Notes under the pieces: generated by a model
The model's input: only the letters and a program-made list of their open reading frames with translations
What the model was told of the DNA's origin: nothing
The model's database searches: none
Shown: piece by piece, positions 9,009 through 15,652 of the stretch
Position numbering within the stretch: the first letter of the stretch is position 1
Layout: every line of letters starts with the position of its first letter
Assembly: GCA_017960545.1 (NCBI GenBank)
Contig: JAGCYZ010000065.1
Span: forward strand, 1 to 33,826
DNA length: 33,826 nucleotides
Direction of reading: 5' to 3'
Source of the DNA: Bacteroidales bacterium
GTDB taxonomy: Bacteria > Bacteroidota > Bacteroidia > Bacteroidales > UBA932
Translations under genes and position numbers: made by a program

Positions 9009-10077
9009 ATGCTTTTTTCAAATTGTTGATCGATGCAATGCGGCGCTCCGCCAGTTCCTTGAGGTCCACGGGGCGTTCAAGCAGCGCCTGCTCGTCGGCC
9101 CAGAGCTTTTCAAGCCCCTGGAGGCCTCGCAGGTGGGTGATATCCAGCCACTTTTCATAATCCACAGGTCCCGCATATCCCAGTTTTTCCTCTACCAGGG
9201 CCCGGACATCTATGATGCCGGCGCGTTCACGTATCCCTTCCCAATACTCCAGCACTTCGTCAAAATGGATGGGAATCTCATAGCGCCGTGCTCCGCCATC
9301 GTAAATTATGCACTTCTCCAAGAGGGCGTCCGGATTCTCTACTATGTAACGGCGGAACTGGGGCGTGACAATGCCGCCTTTCCATCCAAAGTCAATGTTA
9401 GGCACGTTGATTCCGGTGGCTCCCTTGTCTTCGTACACTGTAAAGGCACCTTCAAAGAAGAAGCAGTCTATGCCCTGGAATCCGGGGAAGAGGGATTTAA
9501 GCTCTTGCGACATCGATTCAATAAGGTCGAAGGCGCGGGTTCCTCCAATGGTGAAGAAGATTATGCGGCGGATGCTGCCCTGTTCTTCCCGGAAGCGGTT
9601 GAGCATATGATTGAAGCAATAGCGGAAGGTGTCTCCCGTTGCCAGGATATCGCCAATTGCCAGCACGCAGCCACGGGAGGGGCGTATCTTGTCGTACTTT
9701 ATCTCAAGGCCTTTTATCACGTGGTTCTCTATTACGCGTTCGCAGGAGACGAAGTTGATCTCGTGCACGCGCATACCACAGCGTGTGGCCGCCTCCTCAA
9801 GGGGATAGTTCAGGCCGCCCCTGAGTATGGTGAAAAGGTCTATCTGCTCGCCAAGACCTTGGGTGCGGAGGTATTTGAAAGTATCCACCATCTGGTCCAG
9901 AAGGGCCGTGTAGCAGGGGAAACCCACCACTTCCGGGAAGGCTTCAAGGGCCCGGCTGCCTTCTCCGCTGAGCAGGTAGTAATTGTTGTCTAAGTGAGGA
10001 ATATGGAGTTTGTACAGGCTGGTGGCACCCGTAAGGTCTATGGGCTGCAGGCTTGTACCGTCTAAAACTGTCTTCAT
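8995..10077 (-). CDS. Phosphoribosyltransferase-like protein, cotranscribed with codB
   Basis: A 360-residue protein that I place in the type I phosphoribosyltransferase fold but cannot assign to a named family. CVLAIGDILATGDT at 137-150 is a PRPP-binding signature (Asp143, Thr147, Asp149 and Thr150 region). FTILRGGLNYPLEEAA near 82-97 resembles the pyrophosphate loop that precedes it. The C-terminal ~150 residues, from FGWKGGIVTPQF, show no motif I know and are charged and helical. At 360 residues it is much longer than HPRT, UPRT or APRT (about 170-230). The 14-base overlap with codB suggests it converts the imported base to a nucleotide, but that is inference. It has its own promoter just upstream. 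Confidence 0.72.
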   Translation of the reverse strand: MKTVLDGTSLQPIDLTGATSLYKLHIPHLDNNYYLLSGEGSRALEAFPEVVGFPCYTALLDQMVDTFKYLRTQGLGEQIDLFTILRGGLNYPLEEAATRCGMRVHEINFVSCERVIENHVIKGLEIKYDKIRPSRGCVLAIGDILATGDTFRYCFNHMLNRFREEQGSIRRIIFFTIGGTRAFDLIESMSQELKSLFPGFQGIDCFFFEGAFTVYEDKGATGINVPNIDFGWKGGIVTPQFRRYIVENPDALLEKCIIYDGGARRYEIPIHFDEVLEYWEGIRERAGIIDVRALVEEKLGYAGPVDYEKWLDITHLRGLQGLEKLWADEQALLERPVDLKELAERRIASINNLKKAYEKD

Positions 10078-10082
10078 TGGAA

Positions 10083-10104
10083 TCCCGATTAGAATTAACC
10101 GGGA
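10083..10104. promoter_or_regulatory. 22-bp inverted repeat over the predicted transcription start
   Basis: The arms are nine bases each (TCCCGATTA on the plus strand; TAACCGGGA on the right) around a four-base centre, with one G-T wobble when read as RNA. The repeat starts three bases past the -7 element and covers the predicted start point. It could be a repressor operator or a 5'-end hairpin of the transcript. Confidence 0.5.
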
Positions 10105-10106
10105 TA

Positions 10107-10114
10107 CAAAGTTA
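10107..10114 (-). promoter_or_regulatory. -7 promoter element for the phosphoribosyltransferase-codB operon
   Basis: On the minus strand this reads TAACTTTG, a full match to TAnnTTTG. The predicted start point near 10100 gives a leader of about 23 bases before the ATG at 10077. I found no clear -33 TTTG at the usual distance. Confidence 0.55.
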
Positions 10115-10134
10115 CTTACCGGAAGATACTATAA

Positions 10135-10148
10135 TTGCCTTACGGCAA
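10135..10148. repeat. Short inverted repeat TTGCC-N4-GGCAA
   Basis: A perfect five-base stem with a TTAC loop lies upstream of the -7 element at 10107-10114 and downstream of the chorismatase-like gene stop. There is no following T-run, so a terminator is unlikely. A regulatory role for the phosphoribosyltransferase promoter is possible but unproven. Confidence 0.3.
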
Positions 10149-10184
10149 AATAGTTATCCCCAAGATTTCAACACCGGGACCCGG

Positions 10185-11195
10185 TCACGCAACCTCGCAC
10201 TCCATTTCTATGAGCCACGACGGACGGCATACGCGGGCTTCCAGGATGATGCGGGGGACAGAAGGGAAGCGCTCCTGCATATATGCGTCAACAATCTGAT
10301 AATCAGAGATATCCCTGAGATAGACCACAAAGTACGGAACCTTTTCCAGGCAGGAACCTCCTTCCTGGAGCAACTGGGATATGTTTTCCAGCAGACGGTC
10401 CGCCTGGGCAAGCACATCGCCCTGGTTAAGGACTTGGCCACGGTTGTCGATGCTTGCCGTGCCGCTTATGAACACCTGGCCGTCCGAAAGCCTTACGCCA
10501 CGCTCGAAGGCAACGCCGTAATCGTGCGTGGGGCTGAGGTGGGTGAGCGCTTTGAGGTAGGTCTTGTCTGTCTCTGCAATGTCCGGGCGGGTGAGGAAAT
10601 CTATTGCGACAACCGGATTGCGACCTTCGGTGGCGCCTCCTATGCCAGTGGAGGCTATATAATGCGTATCGTGCGTAAGGCCTTCAAGGCCAAAGACATC
10701 GTTGCGCGCCTTGACCAGGCCGGAATAGTTGGAGTCGATGTCCCGTACGTAGATCCAGGTACGCACGCAGTGTGTCCTGAGTTCAAGTCCAAGGGGCCTT
10801 ATTATGTCCAGGTACCTGTCGAACAGCAGCCGCGACTGGGCATAGGAATCTTTCCCTGCAGCATCTTCTTCGGTCAGCCGGAGGCTGTGGAAAAGGTAAT
10901 TCTCCTTCTCCGACGATGTGCGCACCAGTGCGGCTATGCGGCTGCCGTCCAGCGGAGGCTGCTCCACTACGCTTACGGCCGGAGCACAGGCCTGCGCCTG
11001 CATCCACCGGTCCAGTCTGGCCTTAAGGGCAGGATGCTGGTTCTGGGCGTCGCTCAGGAAAAAGCGGATGAATGTTGGAAAACGGCCTTCAGCCTTCTCA
11101 TTGCCAAAGAATTGCTCCATACCGGAGAACAATGAAGTCAGTGCATCGGAAAAGGATTTTCCTGAAGCGGAACGTATGATGGAGAAATTTTTCAC
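10185..11195 (-). CDS. Chorismatase (FkbO/Hyg5/XanB2-like), RidA-fold protein
   Basis: A 336-residue protein whose motifs match the chorismatase family as I remember it. RTWIYVRDID (145-154) corresponds to the RTWNYVxxIN segment. STGIGG (182-187) matches the conserved TGIG loop. The C-terminus CRPSWLIEME has Cys323 and Glu330 in the spacing seen in family active sites. Chorismatases hydrolyse chorismate to dihydroxycyclohexadienoate or hydroxybenzoate. The C-terminal half is the YjgF/RidA-like fold, so automatic annotation may call it a translation inhibitor. The start is a GTG at 11195, only four bases from a -7-like element, so ATG 11120 is an alternative. No pigment genes adjoin it. Confidence 0.62.
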   Translation of the reverse strand: MKNFSIIRSASGKSFSDALTSLFSGMEQFFGNEKAEGRFPTFIRFFLSDAQNQHPALKARLDRWMQAQACAPAVSVVEQPPLDGSRIAALVRTSSEKENYLFHSLRLTEEDAAGKDSYAQSRLLFDRYLDIIRPLGLELRTHCVRTWIYVRDIDSNYSGLVKARNDVFGLEGLTHDTHYIASTGIGGATEGRNPVVAIDFLTRPDIAETDKTYLKALTHLSPTHDYGVAFERGVRLSDGQVFISGTASIDNRGQVLNQGDVLAQADRLLENISQLLQEGGSCLEKVPYFVVYLRDISDYQIVDAYMQERFPSVPRIILEARVCRPSWLIEMECEVA

Positions 11196-11196
11196 G

Positions 11197-11221
11197 ACGC
11201 AAATTTAAGAAACCTTTGCGT
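11197..11221. promoter_or_regulatory. Divergent promoter region with inverted repeat
   Basis: ACGCAAA (11197-11203) and TTTGCGT (11215-11221) form a seven-base inverted repeat with an 11-base spacer between two divergent genes. The minus strand carries TAAATTTG (11200-11207), a perfect -7 match. On the plus side TATATTTG lies at 11230-11237, inside the first codons of the AlkZ-like gene. The half-site TTTGCG also occurs in the peroxidase operator at 12629-12644. Confidence 0.4.
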
Positions 11222-11224
11222 TAA

Positions 11225-12313
11225 ATGGTTATATTTGTTAAGCCAATAAACAGTAATAAAATCAAGAATCCCGTATCAGCCAGACTTCTGAGCCAACAGC
11301 TCGCGGCACCTCGGTTCAAAGAACCGGAGGAGGTGGTTTCGTGGTTCGGGGCAATGCAGGCCCAGGACTACAAGGGTATGCGCTGGGCCGTTGAGATGCG
11401 CACTTGCAGGCCATCCCTCAAAGCATTCAGGAAGGCTTTTGACCAAGGGCGGATAATAAGGACGCATATGCTCAGGACAACCTGGCAGCTGGTATCGGCG
11501 CAGGATTACCACTGGATGCTTGAACTGTGCCGCTCCAACGCCCTGCGAGGGCTCCGTGGCTGGATGCACTCCAATGGCATTGACATCCCGGACTATGAAA
11601 GGCGGCACATACAGGACCTGTTGGCCGGGGAAATGGAAGGCAAGGGCAGTTTCCTGAAGGAAGATCTGAACCAGATACTCATCCAAAAAGGGATCAAAAT
11701 GGAGGAACACCGCCTGTCCTACCATCTACGCCTGGCGGAATACGATGGTTTAATGTGTTCAGGGGACCTTCATCCTACCAAAAGGACACTCGCGCTGGTC
11801 TCCGATAAGATTGGAGAAGGCCCCCGGATGGATCGCGACCAGGCGCTCGCCCTCCTTGCAAGGAAGTACTTCAGGAGCCACGCTCCGGCATCGCTGGAAG
11901 ACTTTGTATGGTGGTCCGGGATCAATGTGGGGGAGTGCCGCAAAGGGATTGCCCTTCTGGGCGATGAACTGGTTCCGGTCAGGTTCCGCAAACAGGATTA
12001 TTACCTCCACAGGGATGCAAGGACACGGGGATTCCGCAGCGGAAGCGTACTGCTGCTCCCTGCGTTTGACGAATACCTTATCGGCTACAAGAGCCGGCAC
12101 GTGGTCCTTCACCCGGGACACGCGCCCAAGGCCCACAACAATTCCGGAATCTTCTATAATGTAGTCGCCCTTGACGGGGAAATCGTTGGCAACTGGCATC
12201 CAAGTGAAGCGGAATGCGGCGTTACGGTATTCAAGGATGGGGTGATCCTTCCGGAAGAGCCCCTGCGTAAAGAGACAGTTCGATTCAATTCATATATCAA
12301 ATCCAACAATTAA
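11225..12313 (+). CDS. Winged-helix DNA-binding protein, AlkZ-like (HTH_42)
   Basis: A 362-residue member of the HTH_42/AlkZ group, recognised by ARLLSQQLAAPRF, then WFGAMQAQDYKGMRWAVEMR, then RTHMLRTTWQLVSAQD. AlkZ-type DNA glycosylases use a QxQ motif near this point to excise alkylated bases or unhook crosslinks. Here QAQ is present at about residues 45-47, but glycosylase activity is only inferred. The C-terminal half has the usual LLPAFDEYLIGYKSR and FYNVVALDGEIVGNW segments. The ATG at 11225 is immediately before a TATATTTG promoter-like box at 11230, and no other ATG exists before residue 44. The box may therefore be chance, or the start may be non-ATG. Confidence 0.82.
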   Translation: MVIFVKPINSNKIKNPVSARLLSQQLAAPRFKEPEEVVSWFGAMQAQDYKGMRWAVEMRTCRPSLKAFRKAFDQGRIIRTHMLRTTWQLVSAQDYHWMLELCRSNALRGLRGWMHSNGIDIPDYERRHIQDLLAGEMEGKGSFLKEDLNQILIQKGIKMEEHRLSYHLRLAEYDGLMCSGDLHPTKRTLALVSDKIGEGPRMDRDQALALLARKYFRSHAPASLEDFVWWSGINVGECRKGIALLGDELVPVRFRKQDYYLHRDARTRGFRSGSVLLLPAFDEYLIGYKSRHVVLHPGHAPKAHNNSGIFYNVVALDGEIVGNWHPSEAECGVTVFKDGVILPEEPLRKETVRFNSYIKSNN

Positions 12314-12324
12314 TTCATTTAACA

Positions 12325-12606
12325 ATGCAGTTTATAGTAAAAGCATACGACGGAGAGGGGATGCTTGAAAGAAGGTTGGCCGTACGTCCCCGCCACCTTG
12401 AAGGTATGGCAAAACTGGGCGCACACGTAATATGCGCCGGCGGCCTGCTGGACGAAGAAGGAAAAATGAAAGGATCAGCGCTTATCCTTGATTTCCCCAG
12501 CCGGGAGGAACTGGACGCATACCTCGCAGAGGAGCCTTATGTCCAGGAACACGTCTGGGACAGGATAGAGGTTGACCGGATGAACGTGGTGACACCAAAA
12601 ATCTGA
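12325..12606 (+). CDS. YciI-like protein
   Basis: A 93-residue ferredoxin-like small protein of the YciI/YCII family. It starts with FIVKAYDGEGMLERRLAVRPRHLEGM, which contains the His24 typical of the family. It ends with LDAYLAEEPYVQEHVWDRIEVDRM, matching the DP(Y/F)v.agv-type core. The biochemical role of these proteins is generally unclear. It starts 11 bases after the AlkZ-like stop and is probably cotranscribed with it. Confidence 0.85.
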   Translation: MQFIVKAYDGEGMLERRLAVRPRHLEGMAKLGAHVICAGGLLDEEGKMKGSALILDFPSREELDAYLAEEPYVQEHVWDRIEVDRMNVVTPKI

Positions 12607-12628
12607 TTTTTTCCATCAATTTCTTGAA

Positions 12629-12644
12629 ATATCGTTTGCGATAT
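12629..12644. promoter_or_regulatory. OhrR-type operator 1 (over the -33 element)
   Basis: ATATCGTTTGCGATAT is a palindrome with six-base arms around TTTG. Its centre is the -33 TTTG itself, so a bound repressor would block sigma contact. The regulator encoded in the same operon is the likely ligand. Confidence 0.68.
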
Positions 12645-12665
12645 AAAAATATTCCGCTATATTTG
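12635..12665 (+). promoter_or_regulatory. Strong Bacteroidota promoter of the peroxidase-ohrR operon
   Basis: TTTG at 12635-12638 and TATATTTG at 12658-12665 are exactly 19 bases apart, a full match to the Bacteroidota primary sigma consensus. The start point is expected near 12672, leaving a leader of about 22 bases before the ATG at 12694. Confidence 0.8.
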
Positions 12666-12666
12666 C

Positions 12667-12680
12667 ATCGCAAACGATAT
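12667..12680. promoter_or_regulatory. OhrR-type operator 2 (over the transcription start)
   Basis: ATCGCAAACGATAT contains the core ATCG-N4-CGAT palindrome, and the whole 14 bases are the exact reverse complement of 12629-12642. It starts two bases after the -7 element and covers the predicted start point. The centres of the two sites are about 36 bases apart. Confidence 0.68.
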
Positions 12681-12693
12681 AGATTTTTATGCC

Positions 12694-13236
12694 ATGTCTA
12701 ATATTTACACTTTAAAAGCAATCTCAAATAAGGGCGCAGAAGTGGATTTCGCCCAGTTCCAGGGAAAAGTATTATTGATAGTGAATACAGCCTCAAAATG
12801 CGGTTTTACGCCCCAATACGACGGTCTGGAAGCCCTTTATCAGAAGTATAAGGACCAGGGTCTTGTAATCCTTGGTTTCCCTTGCGACCAGTTCGCACAC
12901 CAGGAGCCCGGTGACGACCAGCAGATAGCGGAGTTCTGCCGTATCAACCACGGTGTCACATTCCCTCTTATGAAGAAGATAGATGTCAACGGACCAGCAG
13001 AGGATCCCGTTTTCACGTTCCTCAAGGCCGCCGCTCCTTCCGAGGAGTACAAAGGTCTCAAGGCAAAGGCCACCCAGAAACTGCTCAAGGGCCTCAGCAA
13101 GTCAGTGGAGAAGGAGAGCGACATTCTGTGGAACTTCACCAAGTTCCTCGTAAACCGCGACGGAACCGTTGTAAAGCGTTTCACTCCTGTTGCGGAGCCT
13201 GAATCATTCGAGAAGGATATAGAGGAAATGCTGTAA
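12694..13236 (+). CDS. Glutathione peroxidase (Cys type), cytosolic
   Basis: A 180-residue thiol peroxidase that reduces hydrogen peroxide and organic hydroperoxides, most likely with thioredoxin as the electron donor, since Bacteroidota generally lack glutathione. NTASKCGFTPQY holds the peroxidatic Cys36 (TGC, not a selenocysteine TGA). GFPCDQFAHQEPG holds the possible resolving Cys64 and the catalytic Gln70. WNFTKFLV holds Trp146 and Asn147, so the active-site tetrad is complete. There is no signal peptide. It is the first gene behind the double-operator promoter and overlaps the next start by one base (TAATG). Confidence 0.93.
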   Translation: MSNIYTLKAISNKGAEVDFAQFQGKVLLIVNTASKCGFTPQYDGLEALYQKYKDQGLVILGFPCDQFAHQEPGDDQQIAEFCRINHGVTFPLMKKIDVNGPAEDPVFTFLKAAAPSEEYKGLKAKATQKLLKGLSKSVEKESDILWNFTKFLVNRDGTVVKRFTPVAEPESFEKDIEEML

Positions 13237-13679
13237 TGGACGGACGTTTCAATCTGGACAACCAGCTCTGTTTCAGGCTATATACGGCATCGCGCCTTAT
13301 AACCCAGGCATACCATCCCTTGCTTGCGGAGTACGGCTTGACGTATCCTCAGTATCTGGTGCTTATGGTCCTGTGGGAGAAAGACTCGCAGCCGGTGAAC
13401 GACATCGCCAAGCGCCTTATGCTGGAGACGAACACCGTCACTCCGCTGCTCAAGCGTATGGAGGCGGAGGGAGTGCTTACGCGTACACAAGGAAAGGAGG
13501 ACGCACGTCAGATGATCGTGAGCCTGACGGGCAAGGGCAAAGGCCTGAAGTCAAAACTGAAAGACGTGCCGGAAGCCATAGGCAGTTCCGTACTTTGCCA
13601 AAGCGTCACGCCGGAAACCGTCCCCGGATTATTCAGGATGCTTGATGACATCATCCTCCAACTCAAAGACAAACAATAA
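13236..13679 (+). CDS. ohrR: MarR-family organic-hydroperoxide sensor, OhrR-like
   Basis: A 147-residue winged-helix repressor. NQLCFRLYTASR has Cys12 in the position of B. subtilis OhrR Cys15. Tyr26 and Tyr37 (LTYPQY) keep the 14- and 25-residue spacing of the tyrosines that bind the oxidised cysteine. The recognition helix and wing are in LETNTVTPLLKRMEAEGVLTRTQGKEDAR. A second cysteine, Cys121, is placed about as in two-Cys OhrR proteins of Xanthomonas type, so disulfide sensing is possible. It lies between two peroxidase genes and probably represses its own operon through the palindromes at 12629-12680. The start codon overlaps the previous stop. Confidence 0.88.
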   Translation: MDGRFNLDNQLCFRLYTASRLITQAYHPLLAEYGLTYPQYLVLMVLWEKDSQPVNDIAKRLMLETNTVTPLLKRMEAEGVLTRTQGKEDARQMIVSLTGKGKGLKSKLKDVPEAIGSSVLCQSVTPETVPGLFRMLDDIILQLKDKQ

Positions 13680-13692
13680 AACAGCAGATACT

Positions 13693-14301
13693 ATGATTAT
13701 TCGCAGATTCCTAGGGATTGCATTGGCCGCCCTGTGCCTGCTTTCCTGCAGCAAGACTCCTTCAATCTACCAGTTCAAGGCACAATCCAACGCCGGAGAG
13801 GAAGTGGATTTTGCCAGTTACAAAGGCAAAGTTCTCCTGGTAGTGAACACCGCTTCAAAATGCGGATTCACGCCCCAGTACGACGGCCTTGAAGATCTTT
13901 ACAAGAAATACAGGGACAAGGGGCTCGTGGTAATTGGCTTCCCCTGTGACCAGTTCGGCCATCAGGAGCCCGGTACGGATTCCGAGATAGAAGAGTTCTG
14001 CCGTTTGAACTACGGCGTAACCTTCCCTCTGATGGCAAAATCCGACGTAAACGGAGACAACGCCAACGAGATATTCAAATGGCTGTACTCTGAGAAACCG
14101 TTTGCCGGTTTCGGGGACAGCGATACCGGCAAGTCAATGGACGCAATGCTGTCCGGGGGCAATCCGGACTACGCTTCCAACCCGGATATCAAATGGAATT
14201 TCACCAAGTTCCTTCTTGACAGGAAGGGAAGGGTGGTAGCACGTTTCGAGCCGGTGGTGACTCCGGCAGAACTGGAATCAGAACTCCAGGCTCTCCTGTA
14301 A
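13693..14301 (+). CDS. Glutathione peroxidase, envelope lipoprotein
   Basis: A second Cys-type glutathione peroxidase, 202 residues from the ATG at 13693. An upstream in-frame start at 13642 would overlap ohrR and bury the signal peptide, so I reject it. The N-terminus MIIRRFLGIALAALCLLSC is a lipoprotein signal with Cys19. The mature domain keeps NTASKCGFTPQY (Cys57), GFPCDQFGHQEPG (Cys85, Gln91) and KWNFTKFLLD (Trp168). It is clearly paralogous to the first gene of the operon but targeted to the periplasm or outer membrane, so the operon protects both compartments. It starts 13 bases after the ohrR stop. Confidence 0.92.
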   Translation: MIIRRFLGIALAALCLLSCSKTPSIYQFKAQSNAGEEVDFASYKGKVLLVVNTASKCGFTPQYDGLEDLYKKYRDKGLVVIGFPCDQFGHQEPGTDSEIEEFCRLNYGVTFPLMAKSDVNGDNANEIFKWLYSEKPFAGFGDSDTGKSMDAMLSGGNPDYASNPDIKWNFTKFLLDRKGRVVARFEPVVTPAELESELQALL

Positions 14302-14308
14302 AAAGAGG

Positions 14309-14596
14309 CTACAGCATTTTAAGGGCGCGGGAAAGCTGGTCAGGACAGCTTGTTCCGCGTCCTTTGCAATTTATGCCCTCTATGCGTTCAATGACATCGT
14401 CCTTTTTCATCCCGGCCACCAACGCTCCAATGCCCTGGAGGTTGCCGTGGCATCCGCCCGTGTAGCGGACGCCCAGGATTGTGTCGCCTTCCAGTTCAAT
14501 GTCAATCTGAGAGGAGCATACAGCCCCGCAAGTAAGGAAGGATGCCTTTCTGATGCCTCCTTCCGTTTTATCTGATATAAGTGTTACTTCAAACAA
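14309..14596 (-). CDS. TSCPD-domain protein (TIGR03905-like)
   Basis: A 95-residue Cys-rich protein. It shows FLTCGAVCSSQI, then the family core RYTGGCHGNLQGIGALVAGM, then INCKGRGTSCPDQLSRAL, which contains the TSCPD motif. The domain also occurs at the end of B12-dependent ribonucleotide reductases; the free-standing form has no established function, and the cysteines suggest metal binding. The only plausible start is TTG at 14596, as no ATG precedes the conserved region. A minus-strand TATTTTTG promoter box lies about 44 bases upstream. It converges with the lipoprotein peroxidase gene, with seven bases between them. Confidence 0.85.
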   Translation of the reverse strand: MFEVTLISDKTEGGIRKASFLTCGAVCSSQIDIELEGDTILGVRYTGGCHGNLQGIGALVAGMKKDDVIERIEGINCKGRGTSCPDQLSRALKML

Positions 14597-14639
14597 GGTA
14601 TAAAAGTATTTGGTTGTTATGTACTTGGAACTCTATTTA

Positions 14640-14647
14640 CAAAAATA
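14640..14647 (-). promoter_or_regulatory. -7 element for the TSCPD gene
   Basis: On the minus strand this reads TATTTTTG, a full match to TAnnTTTG, in an AT-rich gap between elaA and the TSCPD gene. The predicted leader is about 37 bases. Confidence 0.45.
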
Positions 14648-14661
14648 AAGAGAATTCTTAA

Positions 14662-15117
14662 TTAATCGTCAGACTTCCAGGTCATACGGATATGAGGAAT
14701 GCCATCCAGGATGAAAGGCTCCGAGGACTGCCTGAATCCCACCTGCTCGTAGAAGCCGCGGGCGTACTCCTGCGCTTCTATGTCAATGCGCTTTGCGCCG
14801 AAGCATTCCCTGGCCGCCATCATTCCTTCCAGCATCATCCGCCTGCCATATCCTTTACCCCTCTCTACGGAGATGACACGGCCCACCGACACCTCTTCCA
14901 TATGCGTCCCTGCCGGGCAAACGCGGCATAACGCCACCACCTTCCCGTCCCTGGTCAGCCACAGATGGACAGACTTCTGGTCGTCATAATCAAGGTCCTG
15001 ATACACACAGTTCTGTTCCACCACAAAGACATCGCTCCTGATTCGGAGGAGTTCGTAGAGCTCATCCGTGGTAAGTTCAGAAAAGGCTTTCCTATGAAGA
15101 ATGGGTTCCGTACTCAT
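14662..15117 (-). CDS. elaA: GNAT acetyltransferase, ElaA-like
   Basis: A 151-residue N-acetyltransferase of the ElaA type. ElaA hallmarks are LYELLRIRSDVFVVEQNCVYQDLDYDD near the N-terminus, VSVGRVISVERGKGYGRRMM (the acetyl-CoA loop, R-G-x-G-x-G/R), and GFYEQVGFRQSSEPFILDGIPHIRM at the end. The substrate is unknown. The ATG at 15117 lies only seven bases after a minus-strand TATATTTG (15125-15132), so the mRNA may be leaderless. It is divergent from dtd. Confidence 0.9.
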   Translation of the reverse strand: MSTEPILHRKAFSELTTDELYELLRIRSDVFVVEQNCVYQDLDYDDQKSVHLWLTRDGKVVALCRVCPAGTHMEEVSVGRVISVERGKGYGRRMMLEGMMAARECFGAKRIDIEAQEYARGFYEQVGFRQSSEPFILDGIPHIRMTWKSDD

Positions 15118-15124
15118 ACAAATC

Positions 15125-15132
15125 CAAATATA
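15125..15132 (-). promoter_or_regulatory. -7 element for elaA
   Basis: Minus-strand TATATTTG, full match. The predicted start point falls at or next to the elaA ATG (15117), implying a leaderless or near-leaderless transcript. Confidence 0.5.
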
Positions 15133-15157
15133 GGGAAAGAATCTTTACTATTTTGCT

Positions 15158-15165
15158 TATTTTTG
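15158..15165 (+). promoter_or_regulatory. -7 element for dtd
   Basis: TATTTTTG, full match to TAnnTTTG, 16 bases before the dtd ATG at 15182. The leader would be about 10 bases. No clear -33 TTTG is seen at the standard distance. Confidence 0.48.
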
Positions 15166-15181
15166 CAAAAAGACTCCAGTT

Positions 15182-15634
15182 ATGCGCGTTGTAATCCAGA
15201 GGGTGACATCGGCATCCGTGACAATTGCCGGAAACGTGCACTCTGCCATAGGGCAGGGGCTGCTTGTGTTGCTTGGTATAGGTCCGGAGGACGGGCCGGA
15301 AGATATTGACTGGCTGGTGCGGAAGGTTGCCGGACTCAGGATCTTTGACGATGAAGCCGGCGTAATGAACCGGAGTGTAGTTGAAATTGGGGGAGAGGCG
15401 CTGGTAGTGAGCCAGTTTACGCTTATGGCTTCCACCAAGAAAGGCAACCGTCCCTCCTACATAGGCGCCGCCGGTCACGAGCTGGCAATCCCGCTGTACG
15501 AATCATTCTGCCAGGCGCTGTCAGCTGCGACAGGCCGTCCTGTGGGAACCGGAGTGTTCGGCGCGGATATGAAGGTTGAACTTGTCAACGACGGTCCCGT
15601 AACCATTTGCATCGACTCCAGGAACAGGGTCTGA
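15182..15634 (+). CDS. dtd: D-aminoacyl-tRNA deacylase
   Basis: A 150-residue proofreading enzyme that removes D-amino acids, and glycine mischarged on tRNA-Ala, from t[49 protein letters not shown] (with the conserved SQFTL segment) and [14 protein letters not shown] (the cross-subunit GP motif) all match Dtd. The length is normal for the family. The GNAT gene 18 bases downstream is probably cotranscribed. Confidence 0.96.
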   Translation: MRVVIQRVTSASVTIAGNVHSAIGQGLLVLLGIGPEDGPEDIDWLVRKVAGLRIFDDEAGVMNRSVVEIGGEALVVSQFTLMASTKKGNRPSYIGAAGHELAIPLYESFCQALSAATGRPVGTGVFGADMKVELVNDGPVTICIDSRNRV

Positions 15635-15652
15635 AATCAACATCGGATAATT

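Noticed and set aside
10135-10148. Rho-independent terminator after the chorismatase-like gene
   Set aside because: The stem is only five base pairs and no T-run follows on either strand.
10053-11135. 360-codon plus-strand open frame opposite the chorismatase-like gene
   Set aside because: The minus-strand frame has family motifs at conserved spacing; this frame has none.
12799-12801. Possible selenocysteine in the glutathione peroxidase
   Set aside because: The peroxidatic position is encoded by TGC (Cys36), not TGA, and no SECIS-like need arises.
13642-13692. Upstream start for the lipoprotein peroxidase
   Set aside because: It overlaps ohrR and places a hydrophilic stretch before the signal peptide; ATG 13693 gives a clean lipobox.
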